From Eurosta solidaginis (Eukaryota > Arthropoda > Insecta > Diptera > Tephritidae): a stretch of DNA of 64,000 nucleotides. The notes under the pieces are model-generated. The model was not told where the DNA came from. It did not search any database and was given only the letters and a program-made list of their open reading frames with translations. Positions 22,064 to 37,100 of this stretch are shown piece after piece. The position numbers and the translations under genes were made by a program. Within the stretch, counting starts at the first letter, position 1, and each line of letters begins with the position of its first letter. The stretch is from positions 283,747,693 through 283,811,692 of the forward strand of contig NC_090319.1 of NCBI RefSeq assembly GCF_040869045.1. The letters run 5' to 3'.

Positions 22064-25000
22064 CTAGCCTTTACCCGCGGCCCCGTCCGCAAGGAGAAAA
22101 TAAAATATATGTGCTATTCACGTTAGCCTGATTATCAAGTTATCTGTTTAAAAATTATTTTGTTTAATGTATTTTATTTTTGTAATTTAGTAAAAAAAAA
22201 GAACTAAATGAGGAGATAAGCTGAAAGGCACGCTTTCATGGATAGTACAATACAGTTTTTTCGAATGAAAAAAATACATTTTGTTTTAAATTCAATTAAC
22301 TGATATGAGAGGGGTGAAAGAATTACTACTCATAGAACAAAGGAGTGAAACTACAATTACCTAAAACCAAAGAGAATTTTTTAGACGAAAATAGTGTTGC
22401 TTTTTCGGGTATTTAGTTGGTTAAAATATTACAAAAAGTGTAATTATAGTTATAACAGTTCCTTACACGATTATAGAATGAAAAAGCTGTGTTAGATTGA
22501 AGATAAAACATACCCAATTTTAATAACGAATAATTAGCAGCAAATCCACGGCCATAAAAGCTCATAATTTAAAAAGACATGTGTGCTAAACTACCGGTTG
22601 CGAAGAGACCTAAAATGATCCCGGAAGGGTCCCAAGATGATACTAAAATTCCAGGACAGAACCCGAAAATCATCCAGAAATTAACCAGGAGGGGTCCCAA
22701 AATGATACAGAAATAGCCCCGAAAAGTCCCAAAATTACCCTTATGGGTTCCCGTACAGATCCCGAAAACCATCCAGAAATGATACCGAAAGGCTCAGCAA
22801 ATCATCCCGTATTAGTCCCGAAAAAGGACAGGAGTGGCCCCGACGGGATTGCTGACGGATCCCGAAAACCATCCAGAAATTATGCCGGAAGGGACACCAA
22901 ATGATCCCGAAATGGCCCCGACGGAATCCCGGATGGATCCCGAATACCATACTGAAATGATGTCGGAAAATACCCCAAATGATCCTGAAATAGCCCCGAA
23001 AAAGTACCGAAATGATCCCGACGGGATCCCGGACGGATTCCGAAAACTATCAAGAAATGATGCCGGAAAGGTCTTCAAATGATCCCCTAATAGTCCCGAA
23101 ATGACCCTGACGGTATCCCGGACGGATCCCGCAGACTATCCAGAAATGATGCCGAAAGGGTCCCCATTTGAGCCCGTATCAGTCGATAAAAAGTCCCGAA
23201 GTGACCCCGACGGGATCCAGAAAACTATCTAGAGATGATGCCGGAAGGTACCCTAAAATGATCCCGAAGTAGTCCCGAAATGACCCCTACGGGATGCCCA
23301 AACGGATCGCGAAAACTATCCAGAAACGATGCCGGAAAGGTCCCAAATGATCCCCTAAAAGTCCCAAAATTACCCTGCTGGGATCCCGAACGGATCCCGA
23401 AAACCATCCAGAAATGATGCCGAAAGGGTCTCCAAATGATCCCGAATTAGGTGAGAAAGTCCCGAAATGACCCCGATGGGATCCCGGACGTATCCGAAAA
23501 CAATGTAGAAATGATCCGAAAAATACCCCAAATGATCACGAAATAGTTCCGAAATGACCCCGTCCGGATCCCGGACGGACCCGAAAAATATCCGGAAATG
23601 ATGCCGAAAGGGTCCCCAAATGATCCCGTATTAGTCGAGGAAAAGTCCCGGAATGACCCCGACGGGATCCCGGACGGATCCCGAAAACCATCCAGAAATT
23701 ATGCCGGAAGAGCCCCCAAATGATCCCGAAAAAGTCCCCAAATGACCCCGTCATACTCCAGAGAAAGTTCCGAAATTGCTCCGAGGGGATCCACGAGGGA
23801 TCGCGAAAACCATACAGAAATGATTCCGGAAGGATCCCAAATTGATCCCGAAATAGTCCGGAAATGACCCAGATGGGATCCAGCACAGATCTAGAAATGA
23901 TCCCGGAAGGGTCCAAAAACTATCCCGGAAAAGTAACAAAAAATCCCGAAATGGCTCCTAGAAATGATCTCGGAAGGCTCCCCAAATGATCCCAAAATGG
24001 TCCCCAAATGACCCTGATGGATCCGGCAAACCATCAAGAAATTATGCCGGAAGGGTCCCCAAATGATCCCGAAATAATACAGAAAAAGTCACGAAACGAC
24101 CCCTAGAGGATCCCCAAATGATCCCGTATTAGCCCCGAAAAGGTCCCGAAATAACCCGACGGGATCCCCGAAAAATCCCGAAAACCATCCAGAAATGATG
24201 CCGGAAGGGATCCCAAATGATTCCGAAAAAGTCCCGCAATGATTCCGACGGGATCCCGAACGTATACCGAAAATCATCCAGAAGTGATGCCGGAAAGGTC
24301 CTCAAATGATCACCTAATAGTCACGAAATGACCCTTAAGGGATCCTAGACGGATCCCGTAGACCATCCAGAAATGATCCCGATATAGTCCCGAAGAAGTC
24401 CGGAAATGGCCCTAACGGGATCTCGAACGCATCCCTAAATGACCCTGACGGGATCTCGGACAGATCCCGAAATCCATCCAGAAATGATCTTGGGAGGGAG
24501 CCCAAATGATTCCGAAAAAGTCCCGCAATGATTCCGACGTGATCCTGAACGGATACCGAAAACCATCCAGAAGTGATGCCGGAAAGGTCCTCAAATGATC
24601 ACCTAATAGTCCCAAAATGACCCTGACGGCATCCTGGACTGATCCCGAAATCCATCCAGAAATGATCTTGGGAAGGTCCCAAAATGATCCCGAAATAGTC
24701 TCGGAAAAGTCCAGAAATTACCCTGACGGGTTCCCGGACGAATCCTGAAAACCATCCTTAAATGATCCCGAAAAAGTCCCGAAATGACCCTGACGGGACC
24801 CCGAAAGGATCCCGAAAACTTACCAGAAATGATGCCGGAAAGGTCTCCAAACGATCTCCTAATAGCTGCGAAAAGACCCTGACGGGATCCCGAACGGATG
24901 CCGACAACTATCTAGAAATTATTTCGAAAGGGCCCGCAAATGATCCCGTATTAGTCGAGAAAAAGTCCCGAAATGACCCCGACGGGATGCCGGACGAATC

Positions 25001-27620
25001 CCAAAAACCATCCAGAAATGATGCCGGAAGGGACCACCAAATGATCCCGAAAAAGTCCCGCAATTATTCCGTCGGGATCCTGAACGGATACCGAAAACCC
25101 ATGCAGAAGTGATGCCGGAAAGGTCCTCAAATGATCACCTAATAGTCCCAAAATGACCCTGACGGCATCCCGGACAGATCCCGAAATCCATCCAGAAATG
25201 ATCTTGGGAAGGTCCCAAATTGATCCCGAAATAGTCTCGGAAAAGTCGAGAAATTACCCTGACGGGCTCCCGGACGAATCCTGAAAGCCATCCTTAAATG
25301 ATCCCGAAAAAGTCCCGAAGTGACCCTGACGGGATCCCGAAAGGATTCCGAAAACTATCCAGAAATGATGCCGGGAAGGTCCCCAAATAATCCCCTAATA
25401 GTCCCGAAATGACCGTGACGGAATCCCGAACGGATCCCGACAACTATTCAGAAATGATGCCGAAAGGGTCCGCAAATGATCCCGTATTAGTCGAGAAAAA
25501 GTCCCGAAATGACCCCGACGGGATCCCGGACGAATCCCAAAAACCATCCAGAAATGATGCCGGTAGGTATCCCAAATGATCCCGAAATAGTCTCGAAATG
25601 ACCTCGTCGGCATCCCGGACGGATCCCGAAAATTATTCAGAAATGATGCCGGAAAGGTCCCCAAATGATCCCCTAATAGTCCCGAAATTACCCTGATGGG
25701 ATCCCGGACGGATCCCGAACACCATCCAGAAATGATGCCGAAAGGGTGCCCAAATGATCCCGTATTAGTCGCGAAAAAGTCCCGAAATAACCCCTACGAG
25801 ATCCCGGACGGATTCCGAAAACCAGCCAGAAATGATGCCGATAGGGTTCCGAAATGATCCCGTATTAGTCGCGAAAAAGTCCCGAAATTACCCCGACGGG
25901 ATCCCGAAAACCATCCAGAAATGATGCCGGAAGAGCCCCCAAATGATCCCGAAAAAGTCCCCAAATTACCCTGACGAGATCCGGGACGGATCCAGAAAAC
26001 CATCCAGAAATGATGCCGGGAGAGAACCCAAATGATCCCGAAAAAGTCCCCAAATGACCCCGACGATATCCCGGACGGATCCCGAAAACCTTCGAGAATT
26101 GATGCCAAAAGGGTTCCCAAATGATCCCGTATTAGTCGCGAAAAAGTCCCGAAATGACCCCGACGGGATCCCGGACGGATCCCGAAAACCATCCAGAAAT
26201 GATGCCGGAAGAGCCCCCAAATGATCCCGAAAAAGTCCCCAAATGACCCCGACGAGATCCCGGACGGACCCCGAAAACCATCCAGAAATGATGCCGGAAG
26301 AGCCCCCAAATGATTCCGAAAAAGTCCCCAAATTACCCCGACGAGATCCGGGACGGATCCAGAAAACCATCCAGAAATGATGCCGGGAGAGCACCCAAAT
26401 GATCCCGTATTAGTCGCGACAAAGTCCCGAAATGACCCCGACGGGATGCCGGACGAATCCCGAAGACCATCCAGAAATGATGCCTAAAGGGACTCAAAAT
26501 AACCCCGAAAAAGTCCCGTAATGATCCCGGAAACCATCAAGAATTTATCTCTCGAAGGTACGCAAATGATCCCGAAAGTACCCCGGAAAGTGCCGGAAGG
26601 GTCCCCAAATGATCGCGAAATAGTCCCGAAATGATTCCGGAATAGTCCCGAAAATGTCTCAAAATAACCCCGACGGGAACCCGGACGGATCCCGAAAACT
26701 ATACAGAAATGATCCCGGAAGGGTCCCAAAATGATCCCGAAATAGTCCCGAAAAAGTCCCGAAATTACCATGGCGGGATCCCGGACCGATCGCGAAAGCC
26801 ATCTAGAAATTATCCCGGAAGGGACTCGATATGACCCTTACGGGAATACATATAAGGTGAAGCTAATTATAAAACCATATTAATAAGGCAGCAGGCGCAT
26901 TGGAGCGAATGAAAAGTTATATAGAAACATACAGGTAAAGCTAATAAAAGCGTGCTAATAAAAACAATTGAAGGAGGGCGGATGGCGGGTGTAGAAGGAG
27001 AGGACTACTGATCGTTCCTCCAAAATTGTCTAGATCTCGATCTATATGTGCCAGATACCAAAAACTATTGTTTTAGGAGAAAATGTATATTGATTTATAA
27101 CAATTTATAGATTTTACACCAGGGGAGCTAAAGGGGGGGGGGGCGGCGTAGTGTTTCACTGCTTACTTGGTAAGTCCTCGACTTATTTGACCCCTTGAGT
27201 CTGTGATATTGGTGAAGGCCAGTATACGTAAAGTTATAATGTGTAAAAATTATTAAAAAGTAATTGCTCGAAGGGGTCGCCCACCCCTCTTTCCATGTTC
27301 GAAAAAAATTTCGTTAGTATACTACTGTCTGTGTCCCAAATTTCATCAAAATCCGAGTAGCCATTCTGGCGTGATTCAGTCGCAAAAAACGAAAAAATAT
27401 AATAATTAAATTATAACTGTTCCTAGGGGGCGGGGACCACGCCCCTTTTGAAATATATATAGCTAGTAGATCCTTCTAGACTATTGGCTATATGTGTGCA
27501 AAATTTCATCCAAATCGGTCCAGCCGTTCTTGCGTGATTGAGTCACAAAGACAAACGTCTGGACAAACATCCAAACATCCAAACATCTTAACATCCAAAC
27601 TTTCCCATTTATAATATATA
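22064..27620 (+). repeat. Element E3 (long-left type), 5.6 kb
   Basis: Same start and right flank as the others. The left flank is the long form and matches E1 closely from gtgctattcacgttagcctg through aaaagctcataatttaaaaa. The array runs about 22612-26835 and includes monomers more homogeneous than those in E1. The right flank runs 26836-27620. Confidence 0.8.
22612..26835 (+). repeat. Minisatellite array in E3
   Basis: About 4.2 kb of the same monomer family. Local higher-order repetition is visible, for example the segment ending aatgatcttgggaggg and its neighbours recurring at about 24490, 24660 and 25200. Confidence 0.85.
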
Positions 27621-30600
27621 CTAGCCTTTACCCGCGGCCCCGTCCGCAAGGAAAATTTTAAATATATGGGCTATTCGCGTTAGCCTGCTTATTATCTGTT
27701 TAAAATTTTGTTTTCTGTCTAATGCATTTTATTTTTGTAATTGAGTAAAAAAAAGAACTAAATGAGCTGATAACCTGATAGGATCCCAAATGATCCCGAA
27801 ATTATCCAGAAAAAGCTACGAAATGACGCCAACGCTATCGCGGACGGATCCCGAAAACCATCCAGAAATGCCGCGAAAGAGTCTCCAAAAGTTCCCCGAA
27901 TAGTCCCAAAAAAACCCGAAATGAGAGCGACACGATTCTAGACGTATCCAGAGAACCACACAGAAATGATCCCTGAAGGTGTTCCAAAATGATTCCGAAA
28001 AGGTTCCGAAATGACCCTGACGGGCTCCCGGGCGGATCTCAAAAACCATCCAGAAAATATCCAGGAAGGGTCCCTAAATTATCCCGACTAACTCCAGAAA
28101 AAGTTCCGAAATGGCTCCGAGGGGATCCACGATGGATCGCGAAAACCATACAGAAATGATTCCGGAAGGATTCCAAAATGATCCCGAGATAGTCCGGAAT
28201 TGACCCAGATGGGATCCCGCACAGATCCAGAAATGATCCCGGAAGGGTGCAAAAACTATCCCGGAAAAGTAACAAAAATCCCGAAATGGCTCCTACGGCA
28301 TCCCGGACGGATCCAGAAATGATCTCGGAAGGGTCCCCAAATGATCCCAAAATGGTCCCGTAATGACCCTGATGGATCCGGCAAACCATCAAGAAATTAT
28401 GCCGAAAGGGTCCCAAAATGATCCCGAAATAATACAGAAAAAGTCACGAAACGACCCCTAGAGGATCCCCAAATGATCCCGTATTAGCCCCGAAAAGGTC
28501 CCGAAATAACCCCGACGGGATCCCGGACAAATCCCGAAAACCATCCAGAAATGATGCCGGAAGGAATCCCAAATGATTCCGTAAAAGTCCCGCATTGATT
28601 CCGACGGGATCCCGAACGGATACCGAAAATCATCCAGAAGTGATGCCGGAAAGGTCCTCAAATGATCACCTAATAGTCCCGAAATGACCCTTAAGGGGTC
28701 ATGGACGGATCCCATAAACCATCCAGAAATGATCCCGATATAGTCCCGAAGAAGTCCCGAAATGACCCTGACGGGATCTCGAACGCACCCCTAAATGACC
28801 CTGACGGGATCCCGGACAGATCCCGAAATCCATCCAGAAATGATCTTGGGAGGGACCCCAAATGATCCCGAAAAAGTCCCGCAATGATTCCGAGGAGATC
28901 CTGATCGGATACCGAAAACCATCCAGAAGTGATGCCGGAAAGGTCCTCAAATGATCACCTAATAGCAAAATGACCCTGACGGCATCCCGACAACTATCTA
29001 GAAATGATGCCGAAAGGGCCCGCAAATGATCCCGTATTAGTCGAGAAAAAGTCCCGAAATGAACCCGACGGGATGCCGGACGAATCCCAAAAACCATCCA
29101 GAAATGATGCCGGAAGGGACACCAAATGATCCCGAAAAAGTCCCGCAATAATTCCGACGGGATCCTGAGCGGATACCGAAAACCATCCAGAAGTGATGCC
29201 GAAAAGGTCCTCAAATGATCACCTAATAGTCCCAAAATGACCCTGACGGCATCCCGGACAGATCCCGAAATCCATCCAGAAATGATCTTGGGAGGGTCCC
29301 AAAATTATCCCGAAATAGTCTGGGGAAAGCCCAGAAATTACCCTGACGGATCCCGGACGAATCCTGAAAACCAATCTTAAATGATGCCGAAAGTCCCGAA
29401 ATGACCCTGATGGGACCCGGAAAGGATCCCAAAACTAACCAGAAATGATGCCGGAAAGGTCCTCAAATGGCCTCCCAATAGTTCCGAAAAGACCATGACG
29501 GGATCCCGAACGGATCCCGACAACTATCCAGAAATGATACCGAAATGGCCCGCAAATGATCCCGTATTAGTCGAGAAAAAGTCCCGAAATGACCCCGAAG
29601 GGATGCCGGACGAATCCCAAAAACCATCCAGAAATGATGTCGGAAGGGACCCCAATGATCCCGAAAAAGTCCCGCAATTATTCCGACGGGAATCTGAACG
29701 GATACCGAAAACCATCCAGAAGTGAGGCCGGAACGGTCCTCAAATGCTCAACTAATAGTCCCAAAATGACCCTGAGGGCATCCCGGACAAATCCCGAAAT
29801 CCATCCAGAAATGATCTTGGGAAGGTCCCAAAATGATCCCGAAATAGTCTCGGAAAAGTCCAGAAATTACCCTGACGGGTTCCCGGACGAATCCTGAAAG
29901 CCATCCTTAAATGATACCGAAAAAGCCCCGAAATGACCCTGACGGGATCCCGAAAGTATTCCAAAAACAATCCAGAAATGATGCCGGAAAGGTCCTCAAA
30001 TGATCCCCTAATAGTTCCGAAATGACCGTGACGGGATCCCGAACGGATCCCGACAACTATCGAGAAATTATGCCGGAAGGGTCCGCAAATGATCCCGTAT
30101 TAGTCGAGAAAAAGTCCCGAAATGATCCCGACGGGATCCCGGACGAATCCCAAAAAACATCCAGAAATGATGCCGGTAGGTATCCCAAATGATCCCGAAA
30201 TAATCCCGAAATGACCTCGTCGGCATCCCGGACGGATACCGAAAATTATCCAGAAATGATGCCGGAAAGGTCCACAAATGATCCCCTAATAGTCCCGAAA
30301 TTACCCTGATGGGATCCCGGACGGATCCCGAAAACCATCCAGAAATGATGCCGGAAGAGCCCCCAAATGATCCCGAAAAAGTCCCCAAATGACCCCGACG
30401 ATATCCCGGACGGATCCCGAAAAGAATCCAGAAATGATGCCGGAAGAGCCCCCAAATGATCCCGAAAAAGTCCCCAAATGACCCCGACGAGATCCCGCAC
30501 GGATCCCGAAAACCATCCAGAAATGATGCCGGAAGAGCCCCAAATGATCCCGAAAAAGTCCCCAAATGACCCCGACATACTCCAGAAAAGGTTCCGAAAT

Positions 30601-33600
30601 GGCTCCGAGGGAATCAACGACGGATCGCGAAAACCATACAGAAATGATTCCGGAAGGATCCCAAAATGATCCCGAAATAGTTCGAAATGGCCCAGATGGG
30701 ATCCCGCACAGATCCAGAAATGATCCCGGAAAAGTAACAAAAAATCCCGAAATGGCTCCTACGGCATCCCGGACGGATCCGGAAATGATCTCGGAAGGGT
30801 CCCCAAATGATCCCAAAATGGTCCCGAAATGACCCTGATGGATCCGGCAAACCATCAAGAAATTATGCCGGAAGGGTCCCCAAATGATCCCGAAATAAAA
30901 CAGAAAAAGTCACGAAACGACCCCTAGATGATCCCCAAATGATCCCGTATTAGCCCCGAAAAAGTCCCAAAATGACCCTGATGGGATCCCGAAAGGATTC
31001 CGAAAACAATACAGAAATGATGCCGGAAAGGTCCTCAAATGATCCCCTAATAGTCCCGAAATGGCCGTGACGGGATCCCGACAACTATCCAGAAATGATG
31101 CCGAAAGGGTCCGCAAATGATCCCGTATTAGTCGAAAAAAAAGTCCCGAAAGGACCACGACGGGATCCCGGACGAATCCCAAAAACCATCCAGAAATGAT
31201 GCCGGTAGGTATCCCAAATGATCCCGAAATAGTCCCGAAATGACATCGTCGGCATCCCGGACGGATCCCGAAAATTATCCAGAAATGATGCCGGAAAGGT
31301 TCCCAAATGATCCCCTAATAGTCCCGAAATTACCCTAATGGGATCCCGGACGGATCCCGAAAACCATCCAGAAATGATGCCGAAAGGGTTCCCAAATGAT
31401 CCCGTATTAGTCGCGAAAAGTCCCGAAATTACCCCGACGGGACCCCAGACGGATCCCAAAAACCATCCAGAAATGTTGCCGAAAGGGTTCCCAAATGATC
31501 CCGTATTATTCGCGAAAAAGTCCCGAAATGACCCCGACGGGACCCCAGACGGATCCCGAAAACCATCCAGAAATGATGCCGGATGAGCCCCAAAATGATC
31601 CCGAAAAAAGTCCCCAAATGACCCCGACGAGATCCCGGACGGATCCCGAAAACCATCCAGAAATGATGCCGGAAGAGCCCCCAAATGATCCCGAAAAAGT
31701 CCCCAAATGACCCCGAGGATATCCGGATGGATCCCGAAAACCATCCAGAAATGATGCCGGAAGAGCCCCCAAATGATCCCGAAAAGTCCCCATATGACCC
31801 CGACGAGATCCCGCACGGATCCCGAAAACCATCCAGAAATGATGCCGGAAGGGTCCCCAAATGATCGCGAAATAGTCCCGAATTGATTCCGAAATAGTCC
31901 CGAAAATGTTCCAAAATAACCCCGACGGGATCCCGGACGGATCCCGTAAACTATACAGAAATGATCCCGGAAGGGTCCCAAAATGATCCCGAAATAGTCC
32001 CCGAAAAAGTCCCGAAATTACCCCGGCGTAATCCCGGACCGATCCCGAAAACCATCCAGAAATGATCTTGGGAAGGTCCCAAAATGATCCCGAAATAGTC
32101 CCGAAATGACCGTGACGGATCCCGAAAGGATTCCGAAAACTATCCAGAAATGATGCCGGAAAGGTCCTCAAATTATCCCCTAATAGTCCCGAAATGACCG
32201 TGACGGGATCCCGAACGGAACCCCACAACTGTCCAGAAATGATGCCGAAGGGGTCCGCAAATGATCCCGTATTAGTCGAGAAAAAGTGGCGAAATGACCT
32301 CGACGGGATCCCGGACGACTCCCAAAAACCATCCAGAAATGATGCCGGTAGGTATCCCAAATGATCCCGAAATAGTCCCGAAATGACCTCGTCGGCATCT
32401 CGGACGTATCCCGAAAATTATCCAGAAATGATGCCGGAAAGATCCCCAAATGATCCTCTAATAGTCCCGATATCACCCTGATGGGTTCCCGGACGGATCC
32501 CGAAAACCATGCCGAAAGGGTTCCCAAATGATCCCGTATTAGCCGCGAAAAAGTCCCGAAATGACCCCGACGGGATCCCGGACGGATTCCGAAAACCATC
32601 CAGAAATGATGCCGGAAGAGCCCCCAAATGATCCCGAAAAAGTCCCCAAATGACCCCGACGAGATCCGGGACGGATCCCGAAAACCATCCAGAAATGATA
32701 CCGAAAGGGTTCCCAAATGATCCCGTATTAGTCGCGAAAAAGTCCCGAAATGACCCCGACGGGATCCCGGACGGATCCCGAAAACCATCCAGAAATGATG
32801 CCGAAAGGGTTCGCAAATGATCCCGAAAAAGTCCCCAAATTACCCCGACGAGATCCCGAACGGATCCCGAAAACCATCCAGAAATGATGCCGGAAGAGCC
32901 CCCAAATGATCCCGAAAAAGTCCACAAATTACACCGACGAGATCCCGGACGGATCCCGAAAACCATCCAGAAATGATGCCGAAAGGGTCCCCAAATGATC
33001 CCGTATTAGTCGCGAAAAAGTCCCGAAATTACCCCGACGGGATGCCGGACGAATCCCGAAGACCATCCAGAAATGATGCCTAAAGGGACCCAAATAACCC
33101 CGAAAAAGCCCCGTAATGATTCCGGCAACCATCAAGAATTTATCTCTCGAAGGTACGCAAATGATCCCGAAAGTACCCCGACGGGATCCCGGACGGATCC
33201 CGAAAACCATCCAGAAATGATGCCGGAAGGGTCCCCAAATGATCGCGAAATAATCCCGAAATGATTCCGGAATAGTCCCGAAAATGTCCCAAAATAACCC
33301 CGACGGGATCCCGGACGGATCCCGAAAAATATACAGAAATGATCCCGGAAGGGTCTCCATATGAGGTGAAGCTAATTATGAAACCATGTTAATAAGGCAG
33401 CAGGCGCAGGAGCGAATGAAAAGTTACATAGAAACATACAGGTAAAGCTAATAAAAGCGTGCTAATAAAAACGATTGAAGGAGGGCGGATGGCGGTGGTA
33501 AAAGGAGAGGACCACTGATCGTTCCTCCAAAATTGTCTAGATCTCGATCTGTATGTGCCAGATACCAAAAGATATTGAATTAAGAGAAAATATATATTGA

Positions 33601-34141
33601 GTTATAACAATTTATAGATTTTACACCAGATGGTAGATAAAGGGGGGAAGGGGGCGGAGGGTGTCACTGCTTACTTTGTAAGCCCTCGACTTATTTGACC
33701 CCTTGAGTCTGTGATATTGGTGAAGGCCAGTATACGTAAAGTTATAATGTGTAAAAATTATTAAAAAGTAATTGCTCGAAGAGGTCGTGGGACCCCCACC
33801 CCTCTTTCCATGTGCGAAAAAAATTTCGCTAGCAGACTACTGTCTGTGTCCCATATTTCATCAAAATCCGTGTAGCCATTCTGGCGTGATTCAGTCGCAA
33901 AGACGAAAAAATATAATAATTAAATTATAACTGTTCCTAGGGGGCGGGGATCACGCCCCTTTTGAAAAATATATAGCTAGTAGATCCTTCTAGAATATTG
34001 GCTATATGTGTGCAAAATTTCATCCAAATCGGTCCAGCCGTTCTTGCGTTATTGAGTCACAAAGACAAACGTCTGGACAAACATCCAAACATCCAAACAT
34101 CCAAACATCTTCACATCCAAACTTTGCCATTTATAATATAA
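27621..34141 (+). repeat. Element E4 (short-left type), 6.5 kb
   Basis: Starts ctagcctttacccgcggccc; the short left flank leads into an array at about 27780-33358, and the right flank runs 33360-34141. Its array shares long, nearly identical blocks with E5, indicating a recent common origin or exchange. Confidence 0.8.
27780..33358 (+). repeat. Minisatellite array in E4
   Basis: About 5.6 kb. The 3' third is the most regular, with monomers around 89-100 bp: gcgaaaaagtcccgaaatga ... cgtattagtc is 100 bp, and the shorter variant with ggaagagcccccaaatgatc is about 89 bp. Each monomer carries a palindromic cgggatcccg. Confidence 0.87.
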
Positions 34142-37100
34142 CTAGCCTTTACCCGCGGCCCCGTCCGCAAGGAGAAAATGAAATATGTGGGCTATTCACG
34201 TTAGCCTGCTTATAAAGTTATCTGTTTAAAATTTTTTTTCTGTCTAATGCATTTTATTTTTGTAATTGAGTAAAAAAAAGAACTTTATGAGCTGATAACC
34301 TGATAGGATCCCAAAATGATAACGAAATTATCCAGAAAAAGCCACGAAATGACCCCGACGCTATCGCGGACAGATCCCGAAAACCATCCAGAAACGCCCC
34401 GGAAGTGTTTCCAAAAGTTCCCGAAGTATTCCCAAAAAAACCCGAAATGACAACGACACGATTCTAGACTTATCCAGATAACCACACAGAAATGATGCCT
34501 GAAGGGTACCAAATTGATCCCGAAATAGTCCCGAAAAAGTTCCGAAATTACCCTGACGGGCTCCCGGAAGGATCTCAGAAACCATCCAGAAAATATTCAG
34601 GAAGGGTCCCTAAATTATCCCGACTAACTCCAGAAAAAGTTCCGAAATGGCTCCGAGGGGATCCACGATGGATCGCGAAAACCATACAGAAATGATTCCG
34701 GAAGGATTCCAAAATGATCCCGAAATAGTCCGGAATTGACCCAGATGGGATCCCGCACAGATCCAGAAATGATCCCGGAAGGGTGCAAAAACTATCCCGG
34801 AAAAGTAACAAAAAATCCCGAAATGGCTTCTACGGCATCTGATCCCGAAATAATACAGAAAAGTCACGAAACGACCCCTAGAGGATCCCCAAATGATCCC
34901 GTATTAGCCCCGAAAAGGTCCCGAAATAACCCCGACGGGATCCCGGACAAATCCCGAAAACCATCCAGAAATGATGCCGGAAGGAATCCCAAATGATTCC
35001 GTAAAAGTCCCGCATTGATTCCGACGGGATCCCGAACGGATACCGAAAATCATCCAGAAGTGAGCCGGAAAGGTCCTCAAATGATCACCTAATAGTCCCG
35101 AAATGACCCTTAAGGGGTAATGGACGGATCCCATAAACCCTCCAGAAATGATCCCGATATATTCCCGAAGAAGTCCCGAAATGACCCTGACGGGATCTCG
35201 AACGCACCCCTAAATGACCCTGACGGGATCCCGGAAGGATCTCAGAAACCATCCAGAAAATATTCAGGAAGGGTCCCTAAATTATCCCGACTAACTCCAG
35301 AAAAAATCCCGAAATGGCTCCTACGGCATCCCGGACGGATCCAGAAATGATCTCGGAAGGGTCCCCAAATGATCCCAAAATGGTCCCGAAATAACCCTGA
35401 TGGATCCGGCAAACCATCAAGAAATTATGCCGGAAGGGTCCCCAAATGATCCCGAAATAAAACAGAAAAAGTCAGGAACGACCCCTAGAGGATCACCAAA
35501 TGATCCCGTATTAGCCCCGAAAAAGTCCCAAAATGACGCTGACGGGATCCCGAAAGGATTCCGAAAAAAATACAGAAATGATGCCGGAAAGGTCCTCAAA
35601 TGATCCCCTAATAGTCCCGAAATGACCGTGAAGGGATCCCGACAACTATCCAGAAATGATGCCGAAAGGGTCCGCAAATGATCCCGTATTAGTCGAGAAA
35701 AAGTCCCGAAATGACCCCGACGGGATCCCGGACGAATCCCAAAAACCATCCAGAAATGATGCCGGTAGGTATCCCAAATGATCCCGAAATAATCCCGAAA
35801 TGACCCCGTCGGCATCCCGGACGGATACCGAAAATTATCCAGAAATGATGCCGGAAAGATCCACAAATGATCCCCTAATAGTCCCGAAATTACCCTGATG
35901 GGATCCCGGACGGATCCCGAAAACCATCCAGAAATGATGCCGGAAGAGCCCCCAAATGATCCCGAAAAAGTCCCCAAATGACCCCGACGATATCCCGGAC
36001 GGATCCCGAAAACCATCCAGAAATGATGCCGGAAGAGCCCCCAAATGATCCCGAAAAAGTCCCCAAATGACCCCGACGAGATCCCGCACGGATCCCGAAA
36101 ACCATCCAGAAATGATGCCGGAAGAGCCCCAAATGATCCCGAAAAAGTCCCCAAATGACCCCGACATACTCCAGAAAAGGTTCCGAAATGGCTCCGAGGG
36201 AATCAACGGCGGATCGCGAAAACCATACAGAAATGATTCCGGAAGGATTCCAAAATGATCCCGAAATAGTCCGGAATTGACCCAGATGGGATCCCGCACA
36301 GATCCAGAAATGATCCCGGAAGGGTGCAAAAACTATCCCGGAAAAGTAACAAAAAATCCCGAAATGGCTCCTACGGCATCCCGGACGGATCCAGAAATGA
36401 TCTCGGAAGGGTCCCCAAATGATCCCAAAATGGTCCCGAAATGACCCTGATGGATCCGGCAAACCACCAAGAAATTATGCCGAAAGGGTCCCAAAATGAT
36501 CCCGAAATAATACAGAAAAAGTCACGAAACGACCCCTAGAGGATCCCCAAATGATCCCGTATTAGCCCCGAAAAGGTCCCGAAATAACGCCGACGGTATC
36601 CCGGACAAATCCCGAAAACCATCCAGAAATGATGCCGGAAGGAATCCCAAATGATTCCGTAAAAGTCCCGCATTGATTCCGACGGGATCCTGAACGGATA
36701 CCGAAAATCATCCAGAAGTGACGCCGGAAAGGTCCTCAAATGATCACCTAATAGTCCTGAAATGACCCTTAAGGGGTCATGGACGGATCCCATAAACCAT
36801 CCAGAAATGATCCCGATATATTCCCGAAGAAGTCCCGAAATGACCCTGACGGGATCTCGAACGCACCCCTAAATGACCCTGACGGGATCCCGGACAGATC
36901 CCGAAATCCATCCAGAAATGATCTTGGGAAGGTCCCAAAATTATCCCGAAATAGTCTCGGAAAAGTTCAGAAATTACCCTGACGGGTTCCCGGACGAATC
37001 CTGAAAGCCATCTCTAAATGATCCCGAAAAAGTCCCGAAATGACCCTGACTGGACCCCGAAAGAATCCCGAAAACTATCCAGAAATGATGCCGGAAATGT

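Noticed and set aside
17694..33360. Dozens of 60-300-codon frames in the E arrays as protein genes
   Set aside because: Several frames on both strands are open at once, the peptides just repeat the monomer, and stops are rare because of monomer composition.
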